Shown here: piece by piece, positions 1-9,067 of the stretch
Position numbering within the stretch: position 1 is the first letter of the stretch
Layout: each line of letters starts with the position of its first letter
Source: Xanthobacteraceae bacterium
GTDB taxonomy: Bacteria > Pseudomonadota > Alphaproteobacteria > Rhizobiales > Xanthobacteraceae
Assembly: GCA_030038415.1 (NCBI GenBank)
Contig: JASHOX010000095.1
Coordinates: 1-59,349 of the forward strand
DNA length: 59,349 bases
Direction: 5' to 3'
Notes under the pieces: generated by a model
Databases searched by the model: none
What the model was told of the DNA's origin: nothing
Seen by the model: only the letters and a program-made list of their open reading frames with translations
Made by a program: the position numbers and the translations under genes

Positions 1-1280
1 TTTTGCCCGGTCAGCGGATCGAATTCGTGGATCGATTCCACCTCGTCGCCGAACAGCGACACGCGCCAGGCGCGGTCCTCGTAGTGCGCCGGAAAAATCT
101 CGATGACGTCGCCGCGCACCCGGAACGCGCCGCGATAGAAATCGCCGGCCGAGCGCTTGTATTGCAGCGCCACCAGGTCGGCGAGCAATTGGCGCTGGTT
201 CAGCTTCTCGCCGGTCTTGATGGTGAATGTCATCGCCGAATAAGTCTCGACCGAGCCGATACCGTAGATGCACGACACCGAGGCGACGATGATGACGTCG
301 TCGCGCTCCAGCAGCGCCCGCGTCGCGGCGTGGCGCATGCGGTCGATCTGCTCGTTGATCGAGGAATCCTTCTCGATATAGGTGTCGGTGCGCGGGATGT
401 AGGCTTCCGGCTGGTAGTAGTCGTAATAGCTGACGAAATATTCGACCGCATTGTCGGGGAAGAAGCTCTTGAACTCGCCGTAGAGCTGCGCCGCCAGCGT
501 CTTGTTGGGCGCCAGGATCAGCGCCGGCCGCTGCGTTTCCTCGATCACCTTGGCCATGGTGAAGGTCTTGCCGGAGCCGGTGACGCCGAGCAGCACCTGG
601 GTACGGTCGTTACGCCGCACGCCTTCGACGATCTCCTTGATCGCCTGCGGCTGGTCGCCCTTGGCATCGAAATCGGATTTGATGACGAGCGTGCGGCCGC
701 CTTCGGATTTGTCCGGCCGCGGCGGCCGATGCGGCGTCCATAGCGGTTGACCGCGGAATTCGTCGCGGCCCTCGCGCAGCAGGCGGTCGAGCGATTGCTG
801 GCTCGCCGCGCTGCCGAAGGCGCCGACGCCGGTCGGCTCGGCGCCTTGCGGGCGCCGCGCCAGGCGTCCGTGGGCCGGTCCATCGCCGTATCTGATCACG
901 CCGGGAGCGGTATCGCCGTCTTCGCTCTCCTCGATCCCCAGCGCTTTGGCCAGATCGGGATCGAGCTCGCCCCGCGCCACCGGGCTTTTGCCGACATAAC
1001 CCTGCTGCGGCGCTTCGGAAAAACCGCGCGCCACCGAGGCCCGCGCGCGATGCGCATTGGCGAAATCGGCGCGGCGGTCGAAAGAATTGTCCGGCGGCGG
1101 CTGCAGCCCGGTCTGCGAGCCAAGGCCGGCCGTGCCCTGGCCGATGGCCGGATTGAGCAAATCCGCCAGCGAATCGTCGAGAGCGGGCACATCCGGCCGC
1201 GCCGCTTTGGCGCGGGTCGGCTTGGCCGGGTCTTTTTTCGAATGCTTGGCGGGGTCGCGCTGTTTTGGGCCTTTCGCCAT
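1..1280 (-). CDS. uvrB: UvrABC excinuclease subunit B, 5' part only
   Basis: UvrB is the helicase-like damage-verification subunit of nucleotide excision repair; it takes over damaged DNA from UvrA and recruits UvrC. The first ~426 residues are present and the gene runs off the left edge. Visible are Walker A GVTGSGKT (about residue 232), the beta-hairpin stretch [11 protein letters not shown], the segment [15 protein letters not shown], and [13 protein letters not shown] close to the edge. The start is the ATG at 1280, in frame with all of these. Homology to the usual UvrB N-terminus begins only near residue 203 ([11 protein letters not shown]), so the protein carries a ~200-residue Lys/Pro/Ala-rich N-terminal extension. 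Identification is secure; the exact start is less so. Confidence 0.95.
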   Translation of the reverse strand, partial: MAKGPKQRDPAKHSKKDPAKPTRAKAARPDVPALDDSLADLLNPAIGQGTAGLGSQTGLQPPPDNSFDRRADFANAHRARASVARGFSEAPQQGYVGKSPVARGELDPDLAKALGIEESEDGDTAPGVIRYGDGPAHGRLARRPQGAEPTGVGAFGSAASQQSLDRLLREGRDEFRGQPLWTPHRPPRPDKSEGGRTLVIKSDFDAKGDQPQAIKEIVEGVRRNDRTQVLLGVTGSGKTFTMAKVIEETQRPALILAPNKTLAAQLYGEFKSFFPDNAVEYFVSYYDYYQPEAYIPRTDTYIEKDSSINEQIDRMRHAATRALLERDDVIIVASVSCIYGIGSVETYSAMTFTIKTGEKLNQRQLLADLVALQYKRSAGDFYRGAFRVRGDVIEIFPAHYEDRAWRVSLFGDEVESIHEFDPLTGQ

Positions 1281-1322
1281 CGGCACAATATGGGGCGAGT
1301 CCCAGGGCGAGGAAAGTGCGAC

Positions 1323-2285
1323 CTACTCGAACTTGATCCCCGCCCGCTCAATCACCGCGCCCCATTTTTTCGAATCCGAGGCGATCACCGCGGCGAACTC
1401 CTCCGGCGTGCCGCCGGCCGGCTCGTCGCCGATGGCGGCGAAGCGCGCCTGGAACTCGCCGGATTGGATGGCGCGGTTGATCGCTGCATTGAGCTTGTCG
1501 ACGATCGGCCGCGGCAGCCTGGCCGGCGCGATAACGCCGCTCCAGGTCGACGCCGAATAACCGGGCACGCCGGCCTCGGCCACGGTCGGCAACAACGGAA
1601 ACGCCGGCGAGCGATGATCTCCGGTCACCGCCAGCGCGCGCACCGCGCCCGAGCGCGCGAACGGCGCGATCGAATTGAGGCTCTCGAACATCAGTTGCAC
1701 GCGCCCGGCGATGAGATCGTTGATGGCCGGAGCGCCGCCCTTATAGGGCACGTGCACGATGTCGGTTCCGGTCATGAATTTGAACAATTCGCCGCCGACA
1801 TGGCCGGGCGAGCCGTTGCTCGACGACGCGTTGGAAAGCTTGCCCGGATTCTGCTTGGCATAGGCGATCAGCTCCTTGACCGACTGAAACGGCGTCGTCG
1901 GCGACACGGCGAGCAGAAGCTGGCCGCGCGTCACCAGCGCGATCGGGGCAAAATCGCGCGCGATGTCGTAAGGCAGGTCTTTCACCAGATGCGGGCTGAT
2001 GGCGAGCGCCCCGATCGGCCCCATGCACAGCGTGTAGCCGTCCGGCGCCGCTTTCGCCGTGAGATCGAGGCCGACCGTGAGCGCGCCGCCCGGGCGATCG
2101 TCGACGATGATTTGTTGGCCGATGTCCTGCGTCAGCGGCGCGGCGAGAATGCGCGCCACCGTGTCGGTGGCGCTGCCGGCGGCTTGCGGCACGATGAGAT
2201 GGATCGGCCGGTCGGGATATTGCGCCGCCGCCGGCGTGGCGAAGGCGCAGGCCAGCAGAACCAAGATCGGTTTAAGTCGATGCAT
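1323..2285 (-). CDS. Bug-family (TctC-like) solute-binding protein
   Basis: Periplasmic substrate-binding protein of the tripartite tricarboxylate transporter (TctC/Bug) family, which captures small carboxylates or related ligands. The mature region opens with the family pattern YPDRPIHLIVPQAAGSATD and later has APDGYTLCMG. About 320 residues, the usual family length. The start chosen is the ATG at 2285, which gives a clean signal peptide (MHRLKPILVLLACAFATPAAA); a longer in-frame ORF to 2330 is translated from a palindromic repeat and is unlikely to be real. No membrane partners (TctA/TctB) are nearby, as is common for Bug proteins. The ligand cannot be read from sequence. Confidence 0.85.
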   Translation of the reverse strand: MHRLKPILVLLACAFATPAAAQYPDRPIHLIVPQAAGSATDTVARILAAPLTQDIGQQIIVDDRPGGALTVGLDLTAKAAPDGYTLCMGPIGALAISPHLVKDLPYDIARDFAPIALVTRGQLLLAVSPTTPFQSVKELIAYAKQNPGKLSNASSSNGSPGHVGGELFKFMTGTDIVHVPYKGGAPAINDLIAGRVQLMFESLNSIAPFARSGAVRALAVTGDHRSPAFPLLPTVAEAGVPGYSASTWSGVIAPARLPRPIVDKLNAAINRAIQSGEFQARFAAIGDEPAGGTPEEFAAVIASDSKKWGAVIERAGIKFE

Positions 2286-2303
2286 CGTGGCTGCTCCATT
2301 CGC

Positions 2304-2393
2304 CGTCATGCCCGGCTTTATGCCGGGCATCCACGTCTTCAGCCCGCCATGATGTTAAAGTCGTGGATGGCCGGGACAAGCCCGGCTATGACG
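2304..2393. repeat. Palindromic intergenic repeat, family A, inverted pair
   Basis: Two ~32-nt units in inverted orientation (2304-2335 and 2362-2393). Each has the form cgtcatg-cccggc...gccgggc-atccacg, and a spacer containing atgttaaagtcgtgg separates them. The same arrangement with the same spacer core recurs at 54169-54251. Units like this are typical dispersed elements in Bradyrhizobium-type genomes. This copy lies between the divergent Bug gene and the aminotransferase. Confidence 0.8.
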
Positions 2394-2423
2394 CGCTAGG
2401 GTGCGGCGAGGGAGAAAGCGTCT

Positions 2424-3650
2424 ATGAGCTCTTTCGACTTCGCATCGTTGTTGGCGCCCGGGCTGCCGCCGGCGGCGGCGAAATGGAACGGGCTTGCCAA
2501 GTACAGTTTTGTCGGCGGCAACAACGACCCCGATCAGGTTCCTGTCGAAGCGCTGATCAAGGCGATGAGCGACGTGCTGACGCGCGAGGGCAAGGACCTC
2601 GCGACTTACGGTCTCGCCAGCGGCCCGCAGGGCTACCTGCGCCTGCGCGAATTTTTGGCGCAAAAGCTCAAGCGCAACGCCGGCATCGCCTGTGACGCCG
2701 GCGACATCCTCATAACCTCCGGCTCGCTGCAGGCGCTCGATCTGGTCAACGGCATCTTTTTGGCGCGCGGCGACACCGCGATCATCGAACAGGAATGCTA
2801 TCAAGGCTCGATCAACCGGCTGACGCGGCTCGGCGTCAATGTTGTCGGCATTCCCCTCGACCGCGGCGGCATGCGCATGGATTCGCTGGCGTCGGCGCTC
2901 GCCGATCTCAAGCGCCGCGGGGTGCGTCCGAAATACATCTACACCATCCCCACCGTGCAAAATCCGACCGGCACCATTTTGAGCGAAGCGCGCCGCCACG
3001 AATTATTGCGGCTCGCCCGCGAATACGGCGTGCCAATCTTTGAAGACGATTGCTATGCCGATCTGATCTGGGACGGCAAACGGCCGCTCGCGCTCTACGC
3101 CATGAGCAAAGGCGTCGGCGTCGTCCATATCGGCTCGTTCTCCAAGTCGATCGCGCCGGCGTTGCGCGTCGGCTACATCGTCGCCGAATGGGAGCTTTTG
3201 TCGCGCATGCTGGCGATCAAAACCGACGCCGGCTCCGGCGCGCTCGAGCAGATGGTGCTCGGCGAATATTGCCCGGCGCATTTCGATAGCCATGTGTCGG
3301 AATTAACGCGCGGACTGCGCGCCAAGCTCGAAACCATGATGGATGCGCTGAACGAGCATTTCGGCACCGCGGCCGAGTTCGACGATCCGAAAGGCGGCAT
3401 CTTCCTCTGGGTCAAGCTGCCGGATCAGGTCGATACGCTGAAACTCTACCAATCGGCGCTCGCCGCCGGCGTCGCCATCAATCTGGGCCCGGAATGGTCC
3501 GTCGACAAGAGCTACAGCAGGAGCCGCACCCGGCTGTGTTTCGCCAGCCCGACGCATGCCGAAATACGCGAGGGTATCGCAACGCTCGCCGAAGTCTGCC
3601 ACCGCGAATTCGGTGTGCCGGCGCGCATCGCCAACGTAGCGCGCGGCTAG
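2424..3650 (+). CDS. PLP-dependent aminotransferase, LysN/MocR-like class I/II
   Basis: A fold-type I PLP aminotransferase of 408 residues, closest by eye to 2-aminoadipate/aromatic aminotransferases and to the catalytic domain of MocR regulators. There is no N-terminal GntR domain, so it is an enzyme rather than a regulator. Motifs: Y-GLASGPQGYLRLREFLA near residue 70, the PTVQNPTG cofactor segment, EDDCYADLIWD, and SFSKS with the Schiff-base lysine at about residue 241, followed by ALRVGY. The ATG at 2424 is preceded by gagggaga at a good distance. The TAG stop lies at the edge of a palindromic repeat (3648-3752). Substrate unknown. Confidence 0.85.
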   Translation: MSSFDFASLLAPGLPPAAAKWNGLAKYSFVGGNNDPDQVPVEALIKAMSDVLTREGKDLATYGLASGPQGYLRLREFLAQKLKRNAGIACDAGDILITSGSLQALDLVNGIFLARGDTAIIEQECYQGSINRLTRLGVNVVGIPLDRGGMRMDSLASALADLKRRGVRPKYIYTIPTVQNPTGTILSEARRHELLRLAREYGVPIFEDDCYADLIWDGKRPLALYAMSKGVGVVHIGSFSKSIAPALRVGYIVAEWELLSRMLAIKTDAGSGALEQMVLGEYCPAHFDSHVSELTRGLRAKLETMMDALNEHFGTAAEFDDPKGGIFLWVKLPDQVDTLKLYQSALAAGVAINLGPEWSVDKSYSRSRTRLCFASPTHAEIREGIATLAEVCHREFGVPARIANVARG

Positions 3651-3752
3651 AGCGCAATCGTTTTCAGATTGAATCGGTTGGCGCTCTAACATTTCGTTGG
3701 AGCATGATCTTTTCGGAAAACCGATTTCCACTTTTCCGGATCATGCTCTAAA
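3648..3752. repeat. Palindromic intergenic repeat, family D
   Basis: Two adjacent imperfect palindromes. One runs gagcgcaatcg...ttggcgctc; the other runs gagcatgatc-ttttcgg ... ccgga-tcatgctc. This is a very common rhizobial element. It begins at the TAG stop of the upstream aminotransferase gene and ends at the stop of the convergent monooxygenase-fold gene, so it may also serve as a bidirectional 3' structure. A rearranged copy in the opposite orientation lies at 28055-28159. Confidence 0.75.
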
Positions 3753-4047
3753 ATCCCCGCAGCACCTGCGCGACGTGCTCGACTTCGGGCGGCGAAGCGA
3801 AGCAATGCGCGACCAGCTTGCGCCATTCCTGAAAGTCGGGTGAGCCGCGGAAGTCGTTGGTATGGTTTTCGACCGTCTCCCAGGCGACGAACAGCCGGTA
3901 GCGCGACGGCTTCTCGAGCGACCTCCGCAGCTCCATGGCGCGGCAGCCCTTGGCACGCTTGAAGATCGGCGCGGCGGTTTTGACGCCGCTTTCGAATTCC
4001 GATTCCATGCCGGGCTTGACTTCGATTTGTGCGATTTCGGTGATCAT
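3748..4047 (-). CDS. Antibiotic biosynthesis monooxygenase (ABM) fold protein
   Basis: A 99-residue dimeric alpha/beta-barrel type protein. The opening ITEIAQIEVKPGMESEFE and the central pattern C-R-A-MELRRSLEKPSRYRLFVAWE match the ABM domain shared by small monooxygenases and heme-degrading enzymes. The ATG at 4047 is preferred over an upstream in-frame start at 4074 because homologues usually begin at the first strand. The gene is isolated and convergent with the aminotransferase across a repeat. The substrate is not predictable; many family members are uncharacterised. Confidence 0.7.
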   Translation of the reverse strand: MITEIAQIEVKPGMESEFESGVKTAAPIFKRAKGCRAMELRRSLEKPSRYRLFVAWETVENHTNDFRGSPDFQEWRKLVAHCFASPPEVEHVAQVLRGF

Positions 4048-4155
4048 GACCTGTTCCTGCAATGATGGCCGCAATCTACCACGTCTGGCCGGATTACGAA
4101 GCGGTGCCGCGGCGATTTACGGTATGGCAATAGAAATAGGCTCTGATCGCCGGCT

Positions 4156-5406
4156 ATGGCCCCACAACCGCCGACGGACCGCAAATTCCATTTCCGCGCT
4201 CGGCTGGGCGAACACGCGGCGGTGCCGTCCTGGAGTCGGATCGACAAGATTGCCCGTTGCTACGTCGTGGCGGCGTTCGTCATCTATTTCATCGACCTGT
4301 TCCGGCAGACGCGGGATGGCTTGACCGACGGCGTGGGGCGCCCGTTCGGCGACGATTTCATCAATTTCTGGTCGGGACCGTTTCTGGCCTGGCATCATCG
4401 CGCCGCCGAAATCTACGATTTCGATGCGTTTCATCGGTTCGAGCAAAGCATCGTTGGGCCCCATCTTCAGGGCTACAATTACAGCTACCCGCCGATGCTT
4501 TTGGTTCTGACGCTGCCGCTGGCCTTTGTTCCTTATCTGCCAGGACTGGCGCTGTGGCTCGCCGGCGGCTGGTATGCGTTTTATCGAGCATTGCGGCTGG
4601 CGATGCCGACCGGCGCTGCGCTGCTCGCCTTGGCGACGCCGTCCGTTTTCATCAGTGCGGTCGCTGGGCAAGCCGGCATCTGGACCGCCGCGCTGTTCGG
4701 CGGCGGTCTCGGCTTGCTCGATCGGCAGCCTTTGCTCGGCGGTGGCATGCTGGGGCTCTTGGTCTATAAGCCGCAACTCGGAATTCTGTTACCCGTCGCG
4801 TTCGTGGCCGGACGGCGCTGGCGCGCATTGATCGCGGCTGCAGCGACCGCCGGCACTCTCGTCGCGGTCAGTATGATCTGGTTCGGGCCCGAAATATTCG
4901 CCGAGTATCTGCAGCGGCTGGCGCTAATAAGGCACTTTAGTCTGGAAGACGGCACGGGAGTCTGGCACCGCTCGCTGTCGGTCTTCGTCGCCGCCCGGCG
5001 GCTGGGCGCGGATGTGGCGGCGGCGTATCTGATTCAGGCCATTGCCGGAGCACTCGCCGCCCTCGCCGTAGCGGTCGTCTGGTTTCGCGACGCCTCGTTT
5101 GGTATCCGTAATGCGACACTCGTGCTCGGCACCTGTCTGGCTACGCCCTACCTGCAGGACTACGATCTCGTGTTCGGTGCGCTGGTCGTGGCTTGGCTGT
5201 GGCGAGATCCGCAGATGGCCGCCGTGCCCCCGAAGCTGTTGTTTGCGGCCTGCGCGGCGTTTCTCTTGATTCCACTGTTCGGCGCCTCCCTGGCGCTCGC
5301 CACCGGAATCGAATTTGGACCGCTGTTCATTCTGCCGCTTTTCGTCATCGTGACGCGCTATGGTCTCGCCGGCCGCTCGCAAATCGCGCTCGCGGCGGTC
5401 GAATAG
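4156..5406 (+). CDS. GT87-family (DUF2029) integral membrane glycosyltransferase
   Basis: A 416-residue polytopic protein with about ten hydrophobic helices. The periplasmic loop after TM1 has GRPFGDDFINFWSG, followed by AAEIYD and YNYSYPPMLLVLTLPLA, the pattern of polyprenyl-phosphate-mannose dependent GT-C enzymes (GT87, as in mycobacterial PimE relatives). A paralogue lies at 15777-17120. The family usually adds a sugar to a lipid or polysaccharide on the outer face of the cytoplasmic membrane. Its neighbours give no hint of the acceptor. Family assignment is fairly good; the reaction is inferred. Confidence 0.75.
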   Translation: MAPQPPTDRKFHFRARLGEHAAVPSWSRIDKIARCYVVAAFVIYFIDLFRQTRDGLTDGVGRPFGDDFINFWSGPFLAWHHRAAEIYDFDAFHRFEQSIVGPHLQGYNYSYPPMLLVLTLPLAFVPYLPGLALWLAGGWYAFYRALRLAMPTGAALLALATPSVFISAVAGQAGIWTAALFGGGLGLLDRQPLLGGGMLGLLVYKPQLGILLPVAFVAGRRWRALIAAAATAGTLVAVSMIWFGPEIFAEYLQRLALIRHFSLEDGTGVWHRSLSVFVAARRLGADVAAAYLIQAIAGALAALAVAVVWFRDASFGIRNATLVLGTCLATPYLQDYDLVFGALVVAWLWRDPQMAAVPPKLLFAACAAFLLIPLFGASLALATGIEFGPLFILPLFVIVTRYGLAGRSQIALAAVE

Positions 5407-5537
5407 CGGCCGGTTTGTCGACGTCACAAGATCAATCCGCCGTGAGGCCGGATGACAGCGCTTCGGACGGGGCGCTATGATGACGGCCTGCCGGAACGCC
5501 GTGCTTCCGCAGCATCATCCCACCCTAAAGGCACATC

Positions 5538-6257
5538 ATGATCGACGTACTTTATTGGACCACGCCGAACGGTCACAAAATCACGATTTTTCTCGAAGAA
5601 GCTGGGCTGCCGTACAAAATCACTCCGATCAATATCGGCAAGGGCGAGCAGTTCAAGGCGGATTTTCTGGCGGCATCGCCGAACAACCGCATTCCCGCCA
5701 TCGTCGACGACGCGCCGGCCGACGGCGGTAAGCCGCTCTCGGTGTTCGAGTCCGGCGCCATCCTGCTCTATCTCGCGGACAAGACCGGCAAGTTCATTGC
5801 CAAGGACTTGCGCGGGCGCACTGCGACGCTGGAATGGCTGTTCTGGCAGATGGGCGGGCTCGGCCCAATGTCGGGCCAGAACAATCACTTCAGCCATTAT
5901 GCGGTGGACAAGATCCCGTATGCGATGGATCGCTACCGCAATGAGGTCAACCGGCTTTATGGCGTGATGAACAAGCGGCTTGCCGACCATGCTTACCTCG
6001 CCGGCGACTATTCGATCGCCGACATGGCCTGCTACCCCTGGGTCGTGCCGTGGGAGCGCCAGGGCCAGAACCTTGCTGACTTCCCGCATCTCAAACGCTG
6101 GTTCGAGGCGATCAAAGCGCGTCCGGCCGTGGTCAAAGCCTACGAGTGGACGCCGAAGATCAATCCCGGCCAGGGCGGCATCCGCACCGCCGAGGAGCGC
6201 GCGATCCTGTTCGGTCAGACCGCGCGGACGGTAGCGGCTGCGGCAGGGAAGGTATAG
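5538..6257 (+). CDS. Glutathione S-transferase, YfcG/YghU (Nu-class) type
   Basis: A 239-residue cytosolic GST. The thioredoxin-like N-terminal domain begins VLYWTTPNGHKITIFLEEAGLPY, with SPNNRIPAIVDD and VFESGAILLYLA forming the glutathione site. The helical C-terminal domain has the conserved YSIADMACYPWV. The TTPNGHK start resembles YfcG/YghU-type disulfide reductases, which use a Thr/Asn and two glutathiones rather than a classic Ser/Cys. Gene ends at the edge of a palindromic repeat. A second, different GST is at 15095-15727. Confidence 0.85.
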   Translation: MIDVLYWTTPNGHKITIFLEEAGLPYKITPINIGKGEQFKADFLAASPNNRIPAIVDDAPADGGKPLSVFESGAILLYLADKTGKFIAKDLRGRTATLEWLFWQMGGLGPMSGQNNHFSHYAVDKIPYAMDRYRNEVNRLYGVMNKRLADHAYLAGDYSIADMACYPWVVPWERQGQNLADFPHLKRWFEAIKARPAVVKAYEWTPKINPGQGGIRTAEERAILFGQTARTVAAAAGKV

Positions 6258-6332
6258 CGTCATTGCGAGGAGCGCAGCGATGAAGCAATCCAGACATCAC
6301 GTTCTGGATTGCTTCGCTTGCTCGCAATGACG
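6258..6332. repeat. Palindromic intergenic repeat, family C
   Basis: An imperfect ~75-nt palindrome beginning cgtcattgcgagg and ending ctcgcaatgacg, with inner arms gaagcaatccag and ctggattgcttc. It is widespread in proteobacterial genomes. It fills the gap between two convergent genes and could form a strong stem loop in either transcript. A degraded relative is near 26563-26596. Confidence 0.85.
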
Positions 6333-6336
6333 ATTT

Positions 6337-6981
6337 TCAATCCTGCCGGACGATGACCTTGGTGCCGACGGGCACGCGGTCGTAGAGGTCCATCACGTCG
6401 TCGTTGACCAGCCGGAAGCAGCCGGACGAAACGGCTTGGCCGATGGTCTCCGGCGCATTGGTGCCGTGGATGCGATAAACGGTGTTGCCGAGATACATGG
6501 CGCGGGCGCCGAGCGGATTGCCCGGTCCGCCGGCCATGAAGCGCGGCAAATAGGGCTGGCGCTCGATCATTTCCGGCGGCGGTCGCCAATCGGGCCACTC
6601 CGACTTCTTGCTGATCCGCAACAGTCCCTGCCAGGTAAAGCCGTCGCGGCCGACGCCGATGCCGTAGCGGATCGCATGCGTCGAATCCTGGACCAGATAA
6701 AGATGCCGCTCCTCAGTATCGATGATGATGGTGCCGGGTGGCTCCAGCGAACGGTAGAACACCATCTGCTTCTTGAATTCTTCCGGCAGATTGGCGTCGG
6801 AATTGCCGTGGTCGATGCCCGGATCGACGTCGGGCGCCGTGACCGGGTACTGAAAAACCGGCGGTTGGATCGATCCCGGCAGTTGCTGTGCCGGCAGCTC
6901 TGCAGAAGTCGCGCACAGAATCGCGACACCGATTCCGGCCGCCACACCGCGCCAATGGCGTGTTTGTCCCACCCTCATCAT
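6337..6981 (-). CDS. L,D-transpeptidase, YkuD family
   Basis: A periplasmic peptidoglycan cross-linking or protein-anchoring enzyme of ~214 residues. The YkuD catalytic pattern is HGTN followed by SSGCFRL, with the nucleophilic cysteine near the C-terminus. The body shows TIIIDTEERHLYLV, GIGVGRDGFTW and PDWRPPPEMI, typical of the rhizobial/brucellar branch. The N-terminus is a signal peptide (hydrophobic VAAGIGVAILCATSAELPAQ). I chose the ATG at 6981; the next codon at 6978 is also ATG, and the upstream in-frame start at 7032 would spoil the signal peptide. Confidence 0.85.
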   Translation of the reverse strand: MMRVGQTRHWRGVAAGIGVAILCATSAELPAQQLPGSIQPPVFQYPVTAPDVDPGIDHGNSDANLPEEFKKQMVFYRSLEPPGTIIIDTEERHLYLVQDSTHAIRYGIGVGRDGFTWQGLLRISKKSEWPDWRPPPEMIERQPYLPRFMAGGPGNPLGARAMYLGNTVYRIHGTNAPETIGQAVSSGCFRLVNDDVMDLYDRVPVGTKVIVRQD

Positions 6982-7056
6982 AGTAATATTGTCGTCCCGG
7001 CGATGCGCCAGTTCAAGCCCGGATTTGCGCACCGGTGCAATGCGGCGAGGCCTTGC

Positions 7057-7860
7057 TTATTGCGAGACGCCGCCGACATAACCCGCAATCTTCCAGCCGC
7101 CGGCGTCCTTCGCATAGCACATCTCGTCGCCGCCGAGCGGCGACAGCTGCTGGGCATCGATATAGCCGGATTTGCCGGATGGCGTCGCCACATGCAGCAG
7201 GAATGGCTGATCGGGATTGGTCGGCTGGCCCGAATCCGGCAGCACCCGGATCAGGATCATGCCGAGCTTCTCGATGACCGGCGAGCTCGACTGCGCCGCG
7301 GCGTGGACGTCGACGCCGCCATTGCTCGGGTAGCCCCACTCCGACGGATCGGTGCCGGTCGCCTCGACGAGCGCTTGGAAGGACTTGGCGTCGATGGTCG
7401 GTCCGGCCGGCGCACAGAGGATGCCTTTCTGCTGCGGCAGTTCGGCAGCCGTCGGCTCGTTGGCATAGCCGTCGAGCACGTCCCAGCCCGATCCGTCCTT
7501 GGCGTCGAGATTGATCGCCTTGGCGAGATTGTCGATGCCGGCTTTGCGCTTGTCGGCGAGATCGTGGTCCTGCACCCAGAAAAAGTTTTGCGCCACGATC
7601 ATGCGGGCGAGCGCGGCGCGATCTTTCTTGGCGACGACGTCGGCGAGCTGCTTGCGGAAGGCGACAAAACCCGCATCGTTGTATGCGGCCGGCGGCGTCA
7701 CCGCGACCGGCTGGTAGGGTTTGATCGGCGGCGGTGGCGGCGGCCTCAGTCCGCCGCCGGGCAGGTTCAAGCCCTGCTGCGCGCCGACAGGCGCGACGGC
7801 CAGCGCCATGATCGTGAGGGCGGCGAGACTCAACCCGGCGGCAAGAAGCGGACGGCGCAT
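7057..7860 (-). CDS. Secreted protein with C-terminal SH3-like region
   Basis: A 267-residue exported protein of unknown function. A signal peptide (RRPLLAAGLSLAALTIMALAVAPVGA) is followed by a proline-rich linker (RPPPPPPIKPYQP), a helical segment with LARMIVAQNFFWVQDHD, and a C-terminal half resembling a bacterial SH3 (DUF1236/SH3_3-like) domain ending in GGWKIAGYVGG. It lies just upstream of the L,D-transpeptidase on the same strand, about 75 nt away, which suggests a cell-envelope role. The ATG at 7860 starts the signal peptide; longer in-frame starts lack one. Confidence 0.6.
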   Translation of the reverse strand: MRRPLLAAGLSLAALTIMALAVAPVGAQQGLNLPGGGLRPPPPPPIKPYQPVAVTPPAAYNDAGFVAFRKQLADVVAKKDRAALARMIVAQNFFWVQDHDLADKRKAGIDNLAKAINLDAKDGSGWDVLDGYANEPTAAELPQQKGILCAPAGPTIDAKSFQALVEATGTDPSEWGYPSNGGVDVHAAAQSSSPVIEKLGMILIRVLPDSGQPTNPDQPFLLHVATPSGKSGYIDAQQLSPLGGDEMCYAKDAGGWKIAGYVGGVSQ

Positions 7861-8093
7861 CGCAAAAATCTCCGGTTCGGGATTGGCGTGAACAGGCCGT
7901 CGGTAACAGCGAATTACGACGGTGCTGCGGCGGTCCGTCGCACCCGCCATGATTTTCAGCGGTCGTCAAGCCAGCCCCGGAGAGCGGACTTGCCGGGGAT
8001 GGGAACGCCGAAACGGCTGAGCCGTTGGCTGGCTGCGGTATTAATGCGGCGCCCGACTCATTGTCTGAAAGCCATTAGCGAAAGCAGGTGCTC

Positions 8094-8453
8094 ATGCCAG
8101 CGTTGACGGTATCTCCTTACGCACTCCCCATCATATTATTGATCGGCTCCAACGCCTTCATGACGACGGCCTGGTACTGGTATCTACGGTTCAAGGACGT
8201 GCCGCTCTGGCAAGTCATTCTGATCAGTTGGGGCCTTGCCTTCTGCGAATACTGTCTATCGGTCCCGGCGAACCGTTACGGCAATGCCGTATATAGCGCG
8301 GCGCAGCTCAAAACCATCCAAGAGGTGATCACCCTGTCGATGTTCGGCCTGTTTTCGGTATTTTATCTGAACCAGGACGTCACCTGGAGCCAGATGATCG
8401 GCTTCGCCTTCATCGCGCTCGGGGCATTCTTCGTGTTCCGCGCGCCGATCTGA
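8094..8453 (+). CDS. DUF486 family small membrane protein
   Basis: A 119-residue protein with four predicted membrane helices, related to the drug/metabolite transporter superfamily. Recognisable family features are NAFMTTAWYWYLRF in the first half, EYCLSVPANRYG in the middle and FIALGAFFVFR at the end. The ATG at 8094 has agcagg about 5 nt upstream; a GTG at 8088 is also in frame. No neighbour suggests a substrate, and the family has no established function. Confidence 0.75.
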   Translation: MPALTVSPYALPIILLIGSNAFMTTAWYWYLRFKDVPLWQVILISWGLAFCEYCLSVPANRYGNAVYSAAQLKTIQEVITLSMFGLFSVFYLNQDVTWSQMIGFAFIALGAFFVFRAPI

Positions 8454-8562
8454 TGCCGGTCCACTGCGTTTTTTTCCGTGGCCGATTTGCAGTGACAGCC
8501 AAGAAAAAACTCGCGCTTCACACGCGGTCGCGAATATCTCGCTCCGCAGTCGACGTGGCTGA

Positions 8563-8943
8563 CTACGGCGACGTCGACTCGATGCCGAAATTGTCCGCCA
8601 GGCTGCGTTGCAGTTGATCGACCGTGTAGGGCTTCGGCAACACGGCCGAAGCTTTGACGAACATCGCCATCATGCCGTCGGTCACGCCTTGGCCGGTGGT
8701 GTACAGCACCTTGAGCTCAGGCCGGCGCTCGACCGCCTGCTTTGCCAGTTCGAGACCGGCATGAAGATCGCCGTGCAGGCCGATATCGGTGAACAAGAGA
8801 TCGACCCGCTCGGTCACATCGAGCGCGGCCAAGGCTTCCTCGGCCGTCGCCGCCGACACGGTCTGATGACCCTGCTCTTGCAGATAGGATTCCGCGAGGA
8901 CGCGCACCTGCTCCTCGTCCTCCACGATCAATACGACTGCCAT
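8563..8943 (-). CDS. Single-domain response regulator (CheY-like receiver)
   Basis: A 126-residue stand-alone receiver domain. The acidic pocket is EDE (residues 8-10), the phosphoryl-acceptor aspartate is D53 in LLFTDIGL, and the conserved lysine is in LPKPYT. There is no output domain, so it would act by phosphotransfer or protein contact. The pattern (TDIGLHGDLHAGLELA) is typical of FixJ/Cpdr-like orphan receivers in Hyphomicrobiales. No histidine kinase is nearby. Confidence 0.85.
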   Translation of the reverse strand: MAVVLIVEDEEQVRVLAESYLQEQGHQTVSAATAEEALAALDVTERVDLLFTDIGLHGDLHAGLELAKQAVERRPELKVLYTTGQGVTDGMMAMFVKASAVLPKPYTVDQLQRSLADNFGIESTSP

Positions 8944-9067
8944 TGCCGGCCCGCCCGCGTGCCCTCGATTATGTCAAATGACATAGAGCGGGTTTTGTTC
9001 CCAAATCATTTACAAGAACGTCGCGTCGTTTAACCGACAGGGCGGGTGATAACCCATTACAACCCTG

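Noticed and set aside
747..2399. A 550-codon plus-strand frame across uvrB and the Bug gene
   Set aside because: Both genes beneath it are clear on the minus strand; the frame is a GC-driven shadow.
6436..8106. A 556-codon plus-strand frame across the L,D-transpeptidase and SH3-like genes
   Set aside because: Shadow of two minus-strand genes with signal peptides and catalytic motifs.
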